Of a stretch of DNA of 18,990 bases, positions 1-6,764 are shown piece after piece. The notes under the pieces were generated by a model. The model was not told the DNA's origin. It did no database searches and worked only from the letters and a program-made list of their open reading frames with translations. A program made the position numbers and the translations under genes. How positions within the stretch are numbered: position 1 is the stretch's first letter; every line of letters begins with the position of its first letter. The stretch covers positions 30,254 to 49,243 of the forward strand of contig PLGA01000579.1 of the NCBI GenBank assembly GCA_003139735.1, read 5' to 3'. Source of the stretch: Bryobacterales bacterium. Its GTDB lineage: Bacteria; Acidobacteriota; Terriglobia; Bryobacterales; Bryobacteraceae.

Positions 1-80
1 TTACTGCCCGGCAATCAGCGCCGGGGTTGGCTTCTCAATATTCTCGCGGCCGTCGCATCCAGGAGCCGTAGAATTGAAAG

Positions 81-1784
81 ATGGCCTCGGCTTCGACTAA
101 AACCCCGGAGACCCTAGCGAAGATCTCCGGAACCCGTTGGTGGCTCCTTGTCGCGGCGGCACTCTACGTGGCTAGTGTTGCTGCAACCGTGTCGCCGTTC
201 AGGGGCGACGCGTTGTTTTACATTTCAGACGCCTTGGCCGTGCGGGCGGGCGCTGGGCACGCCGAGAGTCTTTGGGAATTTGGGCATCTTTTGTGGCGGC
301 CCCTGGTTTACATTTCGAGTCCGTTCCTCTTAAAGTTATCGCCTGGCGGCGTCGCGTGGAGCCCAAACCTGAAAGTGCTGTACGGTCTCATCTGGATTGA
401 CCGCTTGGCCGGTTTTGCGGCCGTGCTCCTAATGGCCGACCTGCTCCGCCGGGTGACGCGGCGGCCCGCGGGCCTTATGGCCGCTATGCTAACGATGATA
501 TGGGGTGCGGCTTTTCTCGGTTATGCGCAGGCAGGCGGGCCGTACATCCCCGCGTTAGCCTTGTCGGTCTTAGCGCTCTGGTGGGGCGTGGCGGGTCCAG
601 GAAATAAAGCGACCAAGGCCGTGATGGCGGGAGTCGCCCTGGCATGGGCCGTTGCAATTTGGTTCCCCTTTGTGTTGATCGTCCCGGCGACTGCCTGCGC
701 CAGCCTGTTCTTCGGAGAAGAAGAAAGCGCTAGGGGGCATTATCGCTGGGCGCTGCTTACGGCGGGCAGCAGTGGGGCGCTGCTTATAGCGATGTTCGCT
801 TTGGGGGCGGACCTGGCTGGCTGCACCTCGCTTCGAGAGTTCGCTAATTGGATGCAATCGTCTTCTCACGGGTGGCAGCAACACCAAACGGTGCTGCGCG
901 CCGTGTCGGGATGCGCCCGATTATTCATAGAACTTGGTTCAGCGGGCATCTCACTCAAACGGTTCGTATTCAAAGATCCCTATAATCCTGTATCCGTTGC
1001 GGAACTGGTTTTGCGGGCGCTGTGGCAGATTGCGCTCTTTTGGATCTTCCTGCTCATGATAGCCATCGGGGCGTCCAGATCCGCCCTGGGACGGCGGCTG
1101 CTAAAGCTAGCCGCAATCGCCGTACTCCCAACGCTATTTTTCGCCTTGGCGCTATTCGAACCTAGCAGCCCGGAGCGCTTCCTGCCTATTCTTCCCTTTC
1201 TTCTCCTGGCGCTTGCCGCAGCATGGGAAGCAGAGCGGGGGGGGGCGCGCGCCGCCCGAGTGGTAGCGATGGTCTTTGCCGCGCTGCTGCCCCTCATGAA
1301 TGGTCCAACCATGTTAGCCGGAGGCGCTGAGAGGAATCGAACAAAGGCAAGCATTGAGGAGTTTCGCCGATTCGCCGGGCCGGATGACTCGTTGATGACC
1401 CTGATTCTTACCGACCCGCTGCAATCGTTTTCCACGCTTGATCCCTTTGACCCAGTGAATCTCCCCACGCCGGTCCGGACGGAGCAGATTGTAACAGCCG
1501 CTATGACATACACGGGACGCTGGCGGCAGGGATTTGAAAAGGGCGTGCTTCAAGCCTGGCGGCGAGGAGCCGAGGTATGGGTTACAAAGACCGCTCTGGC
1601 CGATCGGCCGCCGGCTTCCACCTCCTGGGTGGAAGGCGACGACCCAACGGTGCATTGGCGCGATTTGCCTGAGTTTCTCCGGCGGCTGGAATACGACCGG
1701 AGCACTCCAGGCGCCGATGGGTTCATGCGGGTCCGGCATTCGGCTTTGAACGAAGCCGCGCTCCGCATGGCGATGGCTCAATAG
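81..1784 (+). CDS. Polytopic GT-C type membrane glycosyltransferase (putative)
   Basis: A 567-residue integral membrane protein. A short cytoplasmic N-terminus is followed by a first membrane segment at about residues 20-36 and then roughly ten more hydrophobic segments up to about residue 415; the last 150 residues are soluble. After the first segment comes RGDALFYISDAL (41-52), where acidic D43 and D50 sit in the first outer loop, as in GT-C enzymes that take sugars from polyprenyl phosphates. PERFLP (364-369) before a late membrane segment also recalls this superfamily. I infer transfer of a lipid-linked sugar on the periplasmic side; donor and acceptor are unknown. The ATG is preceded by AGGAG 15 nt upstream and a weak GAAAG, so the ribosome site is poor. 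No family-level match is obvious, so a non-catalytic membrane protein is possible. A run of nine G lies in codons 386-389. Confidence 0.72.
   Translation: MASASTKTPETLAKISGTRWWLLVAAALYVASVAATVSPFRGDALFYISDALAVRAGAGHAESLWEFGHLLWRPLVYISSPFLLKLSPGGVAWSPNLKVLYGLIWIDRLAGFAAVLLMADLLRRVTRRPAGLMAAMLTMIWGAAFLGYAQAGGPYIPALALSVLALWWGVAGPGNKATKAVMAGVALAWAVAIWFPFVLIVPATACASLFFGEEESARGHYRWALLTAGSSGALLIAMFALGADLAGCTSLREFANWMQSSSHGWQQHQTVLRAVSGCARLFIELGSAGISLKRFVFKDPYNPVSVAELVLRALWQIALFWIFLLMIAIGASRSALGRRLLKLAAIAVLPTLFFALALFEPSSPERFLPILPFLLLALAAAWEAERGGARAARVVAMVFAALLPLMNGPTMLAGGAERNRTKASIEEFRRFAGPDDSLMTLILTDPLQSFSTLDPFDPVNLPTPVRTEQIVTAAMTYTGRWRQGFEKGVLQAWRRGAEVWVTKTALADRPPASTSWVEGDDPTVHWRDLPEFLRRLEYDRSTPGADGFMRVRHSALNEAALRMAMAQ
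1237..1245 (+). repeat. Homopolymer run of nine G inside the first glycosyltransferase gene
   Basis: Nine consecutive G residues encode part of R386-G387-G388-A389, in the segment following a late membrane helix. The reading frame is open with this length. A gain or loss of one G would truncate or change the last third of the protein. Such tracts cause phase variation in surface-glycan genes of other bacteria; here that is only a possibility. Confidence 0.9.
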
Positions 1785-1863
1785 TCTTTTGTTCCAACGG
1801 TACAAGCCACGCTGTCTGACAGCGGCGCGAGCTCCGTACAGCCGAGGTCTTAACCTGCACGCC

Positions 1864-1892
1864 TGGCCAGAAACGCCGGACATCGGTAGAAT
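1864..1892 (+). promoter_or_regulatory. Possible sigma-70 type promoter, upstream box
   Basis: TGGCCA (1864-1869), 17 nt, TAGAAT (1887-1892). The -10 is good and the -35 has four of six consensus bases. The surrounding 10-mer CGGTAGAATG recurs at 2083-2092. No gene follows immediately, so its role is uncertain. Confidence 0.25.
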
Positions 1893-2061
1893 GGCTCGTA
1901 TCCCGGCGCCGCGCTCGGATCGGCGCCAATTCTCTGAAGTACCGAACCGCAGCATCCCGGGGGTTAAGTTTCCAGAAGGGCCGCCCGACCACCCGCCTTT
2001 GAAAAACTGCCACGCAAGCCGTCGAGCCGCAACTCCTTGTCGCAAAACCGCCTATCGTCAA

Positions 2062-2091
2062 TTACACTTTTGGGACAGGAACCGGTAGAAT
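2062..2091 (+). promoter_or_regulatory. Probable promoter for the second glycosyltransferase gene
   Basis: TTACAC (2062-2067), 18 nt, TAGAAT (2086-2091), about 160 nt ahead of the preferred start of the next gene. This would give a fairly long untranslated leader. It is supported by near-consensus hexamers and by the repeat of CGGTAGAATG at 1884-1893. Confidence 0.4.
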
Positions 2092-2249
2092 GTTGCTTAT
2101 GACTTACCGGAAGCTGAGGCGAGCTAGAACAGGCAGCCGGCTAAGTAGCTTTGAAAAGTGCGGCAATCGGGGCGATTCGTACTTGTTTATGGGCGTGACT
2201 TCACTGGCCGACAACATGGGCTGATTTGCAGCTTCGACAACACGTCCTT

Positions 2250-3566
2250 ATGAACTACAGAATGAACAACCAAGATCAGACCCTCGCTGGTCCGAAGCGC
2301 CGCGGGCCGGTGGCGACCTGGTGCGTCGTTGTGTTCGTTGTCGGCTTGCTTGTGCGGTTGGCGCTGGCGCTGGCGCTGCCAAACCATCGGATTACTCAAC
2401 TGGAAAAGCCCGAACCGGTCCAAATTGCGCTCTCACTGTTGGCCACGGGAAGGTATGCCGATGCGTACGGCTCTGGAACTGGACCAACGGCGCATTGCGC
2501 GCCGCTGCATCCGATACTGCTGTGGATTCTATTTGAAATGTTTGGAACTGGCGCGCGTGGCGCACTTGCGATGACGGTTTTCGGATCGGCCGCGGCAGCG
2601 GCTGGATTCGCCCTTCTGCCCGCAGTTGCCGTGGCGGGTGGACTCGGTCTTTCTTCCGGCGTATTGGCGGGCATGGCGGGCGCACTGCTTCCGGTGAACT
2701 TCTGGGCCCAGACCAGCGGAAGCTTCGACGCGCCTTTTACCGCGGCGGTTCTGGCGGCGCTGTGCCTTTTGCTATGCCGGGCCTGGGCGGCTGCGCGATT
2801 TACGATGTTCGAGGGCGCGGGAATCGGAGTAGCGGCCGGTTTCGGCTGCCTGTTGAATCCTGCGCTGATCCCGGTTCTGGCCGCATGGTCGATAGCGTGC
2901 GTTGTCCTATACAGACGGCGATTATTCCGCATCCTGGCGTTTCTCGCCGTTGCCGCCGTGTGCGTCCTGTCCATATTGACGCCGTGGGCCCTGCGGAACT
3001 ACAGAGCGCTGGGCTCGCTCATCTGGACCCGCTCAAATTTCGGGCTGGAATTGCAGGTTTCCAACAATGACATGATGACGGCCGATCTGGAGCGCAATGT
3101 ACGCCAGCCTGAGTTCGCCCTGCTGCATCCGTATCTGAGCCCGGACGAGCGCGCCAAGGTGCGAATTGTCGGCGAGGCGGCATATCAACGTTCCAAGGAG
3201 CGGCAAGCATTCGCATGGATCCGTTCTCACAAACTTCGGTTCCTGCAGTTGACCGCCCAGCGTTTCCGGCTGTTTTGGTTCCCCAACATGCTGCGGCCGT
3301 GGCAATCGGCGTTTGAATCAGCGTTGACCCTTTTGGGGCTGTCCGGCCTCGCATTGCTCTTTTGGAAAAGGTACGCGTTCGCTTGGGTGGCGAGCCCGGC
3401 GCTCATCGCCTATCCAGCGGTGTACTATCTGGTTCAGGTGTCGGGCAGATATCGTCTTCCTTTGGAACCCATCCTATTCCTGCTTACGGCGACCTTACTT
3501 CCCGGGATTCTTAGGCAAAGGTCGTACGCAACCGGTCCTCCGACGATGCCCATAGGTAGGGTATGA
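2250..3566 (+). CDS. Glycosyltransferase family 39-like membrane protein
   Basis: A 438-residue polytopic membrane protein that resembles GT39/PMT-type (ArnT-like) enzymes, which move a sugar from polyprenyl phosphate to an acceptor on the outer face of the inner membrane. Evidence: one N-terminal membrane segment (about 21-43), then an outer loop with EKPEPVQIALSLLATGRYAD (52-71) and a GPTAHCAPLHPIL element matching the usual GPTAY-aPLYP layout, then many hydrophobic segments, and the hallmark GRYRLPLEPILFLL near the C-terminus. Acidic E52/E55 stand where the catalytic acid is expected. I chose ATG 2250; ATG 2262 and an upstream TTG at 2226 are in frame, and none has a clear ribosome site. 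The gene converges on the minus-strand operon with only 5 nt between stop codons. The tandem GGCGCT repeat near 2360-2377 codes for Leu-Ala in the first membrane segment. Confidence 0.8.
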   Translation: MNYRMNNQDQTLAGPKRRGPVATWCVVVFVVGLLVRLALALALPNHRITQLEKPEPVQIALSLLATGRYADAYGSGTGPTAHCAPLHPILLWILFEMFGTGARGALAMTVFGSAAAAAGFALLPAVAVAGGLGLSSGVLAGMAGALLPVNFWAQTSGSFDAPFTAAVLAALCLLLCRAWAAARFTMFEGAGIGVAAGFGCLLNPALIPVLAAWSIACVVLYRRRLFRILAFLAVAAVCVLSILTPWALRNYRALGSLIWTRSNFGLELQVSNNDMMTADLERNVRQPEFALLHPYLSPDERAKVRIVGEAAYQRSKERQAFAWIRSHKLRFLQLTAQRFRLFWFPNMLRPWQSAFESALTLLGLSGLALLFWKRYAFAWVASPALIAYPAVYYLVQVSGRYRLPLEPILFLLTATLLPGILRQRSYATGPPTMPIGRV

Positions 3567-3571
3567 CAGAA

Positions 3572-6500
3572 TCACTGCCCGCCAATGATCGGAACGCTGC
3601 TCGATGCCAGCACCGCTCCGGTTGCGGACAGGTACTGGATCGATACCAGATGATCGCCCTGCCGATGGTCCACGGTCACCGCACACGGCAAGGCGTTGCA
3701 GTTCGTGATGTAGGTAACCCCGCTCGGATCGGTGGTCGTAACCCGCGCCGCCGTGGCGCCGGGAACCCCTGGCAGGTTTCCCCCGAGGTACAACGGCTCA
3801 GCGGCTCTGGGCTGCAGCCCTCCGGAGCGATATCCCGGCCACGAGGACTGCGCGCTGACGCCGAAAAACAGCCCAAACCATTTCCATGGAGTCGCAGTGC
3901 CTAGCGAACCCAAGGGTGGCGTTGCCATCATGTATTGCCCGTCATCCATTGGATCGAGGTAGGTCCCGTCCGAAACGCATGTTGTAGAACCGGACGGACA
4001 CGTTCCTGGCTTCGCCCACATCGCGTTGTAGAGCGTATCGGTGAGAGATTTGAGGCTTGAGTCCTGGTTGTAAGCGTAAGCGAGGTCTAGTCCGCGCAGT
4101 GCTTCCGCCGACAAAGCGCGGGCCTGGTCGGGCGCGTATCCTTGGGTGCAGATAGCATTGCTGTCAGAGATAGGAGGCTGGCATTCCAAGCCACCGGCTA
4201 GATAATACATCCCCTTGGCTGTAGGCCAGTAGCCATAATCCCTGATCCAGTCCGCCGCGGCAACGCTGTAGCTGTGGGCTAACGCCGCGGTTGTTGGGCT
4301 TACTGTTGCCACAGCCTTTGCCGCCATATCGAACGCCCACGAGAGAATACCCATCATGTACGGCTGCGATGCCCATCCCGTGAGACCGGCATTCTCCCAC
4401 CCATGTGATCCTGTAGTCCCTTGATAAGGGCTGTCCAGGGTCAGGTGCGTCGAATCTACGAACGTGGCGTTATAGGAAACCGGGTCGCCGGCAGCATTAT
4501 TAGCCGGTTCTGTTGTCGGCGATGAATTTACGAACCACATCCGCGATGGAAAGGCCGACGATACCCATCCGGTAGTCCCGACTCCAACCACTGCGGTAGA
4601 CCCATTGGTTACGATGGCGCTGCTCCCATAACCAGCAGGGAACGTGTGCCCGGTAAGCTCCCAGGAAGCATTACCAGCATACATGACCGACCAACTTCCG
4701 TCTGGAAACTTAGTTGGAGTCCAAAGGCTCGTAAACGAACTGACAATAGCCGCTTGACACAGGCTCTGGTAAGTAGAATCAGTATCGAACAAGGCGCAGT
4801 ATGAGAGCATAGCCAAACGATAGGATGTCTCCCGTTGATCGTAAAGGCTAAGTCGCGGACCAGCCCAACTTACATAAAGAGCATTCAGAGTATATATAGA
4901 CATGTCCCATATATTATGCAACCCCGAGTAGGTTCCATCACCCGCTCCGGCCCACATATCCGGACGCCCATCTAACGCTCGAAGCACCAAACCCATGGCC
5001 GACACCGAACGCCCCGTATAGGCATAACCGCCCTGCATTACCCCCTGGTCTATTGGGGGACTCTCCCAAAACCTGTCGGCGAGTTTGCGTGCGGCCGTCA
5101 GATAATCGTCGATCCCGCTGCGGTAGTACAGGGCGTAATAGGCGGCCACGTTGTCATAGTAGTTGGCCGGGGCGCCCATTTGGGACCATCCCCAATGTGT
5201 GGCGTATTGGTGATCCGCCGCGTAGGTCAATCCTGATCCAGGAAGCGTCACGCCAAAACCATCAACATAACCAACGCCGTCAATCGAAAATCCGGGCAGA
5301 ACAGCGCTGCCAGTGCCGTTGTAGGACTGATCCATTGTCAGATGAGTGTCGTCGGTACAGGACACAACAGACGCCATTACACGACCAGTCCCCAATCCTA
5401 GAGGGTGCCAAATTGCTATGACTTCATTGGGGTATGGAACCGTAGGATTACTCGGACCTTGGCAAAATGTGGTGGTAAAGGTTGTTCCAGAACCAACAGC
5501 CGTTGTGCTATTGGTGACCACCGTGATCGTTCCCGGACCCGGCGTATCCCACCAGGCCGGGAAATAAACGTCCATGATTGAATTTTGGTTGTCGGCCGCC
5601 TGCTTATGGCGGTTGTCGAACCAGGGCCATGGATTCGCGCCGTTCGCGCCGTACCGCACCATTGGCCCCAATAGCGTATCGACGGCCGGATTGTTGGTAA
5701 TGACAACATTATTGTCGTCCGTCGCTACCGCGCCGTGCTTTACCGTGCACACGCTCGACTGATTGCTACTGTCCGTCACGGTTAGTTGAAACACATAGCT
5801 GCCGAACACCAATCCTCTGATTTGAGGGTTCGCCGCGCTGTGGCTGGACCAATTCAGTCCCGGCGGTCCCGACGCCAACTGCCACACATACGAAAGAAAC
5901 ATCCCGCCATCCAGCGCAGCCGACGCGGAGCCGTTCAAAGCCGCGGGGTGACCGGCGCGGAAGCTCTGTTGCGTCCCAGGGTTGCATACGGGCGGGTAGG
6001 TGGGAGTCGCCACATAACTTACCACGCCCCCGTTGAAATTAAGCCCGTGGCCACTTGAATCCTGAAGATTCCCTTCGAACTCCCAGTCCGCCAAGTCGCC
6101 CGCGGCGCTATTCACGGGAATGGGCGTGCCTAGAGGCACCACGCTCGAATACCATCGAACAAACGCAATCTGGCCGCCGCTTGCCAGATTCAGGGATCCT
6201 CCCACCCACGATGCCGGCCCAAAAGAGGTAATCGGCTCGGTCTCGGACATACAACTGCCGCCGGTGACGCTGCAGGCTTCCAGGGTGTAGCGGGTATTCG
6301 CGACATCCCTTTGCACGCGGACCAATATATCGGTCCATGCGCTGCAGCATCCGATAATCTGGGGGCCGTTATTATATATGCCGTCAAACGTGCCCACGGC
6401 GTTATCTACCATGGTCGCTGAGACTCCATTCGTGGCGTCGCCTCTCATCAGGCGCACCGGACCGAAATTCACGAGATAATTCGGGTAAGCGGGAAAATCC

Positions 6501-6712
6501 AAACCGAAATTATGGATTCGCACCTCCCAGCGCATGGGATTGCCGCTAGCCCCGATGGTGGTCCATGGAGCGGCATTGGGGAGCGTCAACGACGGCTCGC
6601 CGCTTATGACCTGCACGGACTGCGACGCGCCGAACGCCGGAACCGCTACAAGAATGAGCGCCGGCATGAGCATAAGCCTCACACCGGGGCAGTGATTGTC
6701 GCCTCTAATCAT
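3572..6712 (-). CDS. Secreted LamG/PKD/alpha-alpha toroid protein with two tail-type beta modules
   Basis: Last gene of the four-gene operon, 1046 residues from this start. A signal peptide (MLMPALILVAVPAFGA, about 14-29) precedes a lectin-like N-terminal part ending in DLADWEFEGNLQDSSGHG (about 207-223), typical of LamG-3 domains. A PKD/REJ-like Ig domain follows (about 240-328; GSASA, YVWQLASGP, YVFQLTVTDSS). The rest resembles a six-hairpin alpha/alpha toroid (helical pairs such as YYDNVAAYYALYY and LTAARKLADRFW), the fold of many polysaccharide hydrolases and lyases. The toroid is interrupted by two related beta modules. No catalytic pair could be assigned, so the enzyme role is inference. 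Start choice is open: ATG 6712 gives a basic n-region; GTG 6682 (MRLMLMPAL) is also good; ATG 6796 would overlap the upstream gene and adds an unlikely N-terminus. An AT-rich patch lies at about 4700-4930. Confidence 0.75.
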   Translation of the reverse strand: MIRGDNHCPGVRLMLMPALILVAVPAFGASQSVQVISGEPSLTLPNAAPWTTIGASGNPMRWEVRIHNFGLDFPAYPNYLVNFGPVRLMRGDATNGVSATMVDNAVGTFDGIYNNGPQIIGCCSAWTDILVRVQRDVANTRYTLEACSVTGGSCMSETEPITSFGPASWVGGSLNLASGGQIAFVRWYSSVVPLGTPIPVNSAAGDLADWEFEGNLQDSSGHGLNFNGGVVSYVATPTYPPVCNPGTQQSFRAGHPAALNGSASAALDGGMFLSYVWQLASGPPGLNWSSHSAANPQIRGLVFGSYVFQLTVTDSSNQSSVCTVKHGAVATDDNNVVITNNPAVDTLLGPMVRYGANGANPWPWFDNRHKQAADNQNSIMDVYFPAWWDTPGPGTITVVTNSTTAVGSGTTFTTTFCQGPSNPTVPYPNEVIAIWHPLGLGTGRVMASVVSCTDDTHLTMDQSYNGTGSAVLPGFSIDGVGYVDGFGVTLPGSGLTYAADHQYATHWGWSQMGAPANYYDNVAAYYALYYRSGIDDYLTAARKLADRFWESPPIDQGVMQGGYAYTGRSVSAMGLVLRALDGRPDMWAGAGDGTYSGLHNIWDMSIYTLNALYVSWAGPRLSLYDQRETSYRLAMLSYCALFDTDSTYQSLCQAAIVSSFTSLWTPTKFPDGSWSVMYAGNASWELTGHTFPAGYGSSAIVTNGSTAVVGVGTTGWVSSAFPSRMWFVNSSPTTEPANNAAGDPVSYNATFVDSTHLTLDSPYQGTTGSHGWENAGLTGWASQPYMMGILSWAFDMAAKAVATVSPTTAALAHSYSVAAADWIRDYGYWPTAKGMYYLAGGLECQPPISDSNAICTQGYAPDQARALSAEALRGLDLAYAYNQDSSLKSLTDTLYNAMWAKPGTCPSGSTTCVSDGTYLDPMDDGQYMMATPPLGSLGTATPWKWFGLFFGVSAQSSWPGYRSGGLQPRAAEPLYLGGNLPGVPGATAARVTTTDPSGVTYITNCNALPCAVTVDHRQGDHLVSIQYLSATGAVLASSSVPIIGGQ
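4397..4624 (-). repeat. Tail-type beta module, copy 2
   Basis: Encodes IVTNGSTAVVGVGTT ... DSTHLTLDSPYQGTTGS, clearly related to copy 1 at its start and end but diverged in the middle. It sits between two helical blocks of the toroid-like region, so it looks like an insertion into that fold. Confidence 0.65.
5297..5533 (-). repeat. Tail-type beta module, copy 1
   Basis: Encodes VVTNSTTAVGSGTTF ... DDTHLTMDQSYNGTGS. The VxGxGT opening and the THLTxDxxYxGT closing are the layout of small beta modules common in phage tail proteins. Copy 2 lies about 300 residues later in the same protein. Confidence 0.65.
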
Positions 6713-6764
6713 ACGCTTTTGTGTTCTCCCGACGAACTCCGGCCACAGCGCGGCTGTTCGCCTT

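Larger units (their letters stand above)
1785..2249. other. 465-bp intergenic region, no convincing gene
   Basis: This is the longest non-coding stretch in the window. Open frames here have atypical composition and no recognisable domain. A 44-codon frame (2090-2224) starts in the second CGGTAGAATG box and ends just before the next gene; I consider it chance or at most a leader peptide. The stretch holds two promoter-like boxes and a short inverted repeat GCTGTC-T-GACAGC near 1811-1823 with no T-run, so it is not a clear terminator. No riboswitch class was recognised. Confidence 0.6.

Noticed and set aside
3..71. Possible 3' end of an upstream plus-strand gene (ends EP-stop at 69-71)
   Set aside because: Only 22 codons are visible and all three plus-strand frames are open for a similar distance; nothing distinguishes a real gene end.
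1808..1826. Inverted repeat after the first glycosyltransferase gene as a terminator
   Set aside because: The stem is short with almost no loop and there is no T-run behind it.
1314..2045. 243-codon open frame on the minus strand overlapping the end of the first glycosyltransferase gene
   Set aside because: Arg/Pro/Gly-rich composition, no motif, and mostly antisense to a convincing membrane protein gene.
2090..2224. 44-codon frame just ahead of the second glycosyltransferase gene
   Set aside because: Its ATG overlaps the proposed -10 element, it has no ribosome site and its sequence matches nothing recognised; kept only as a remote leader-peptide possibility.
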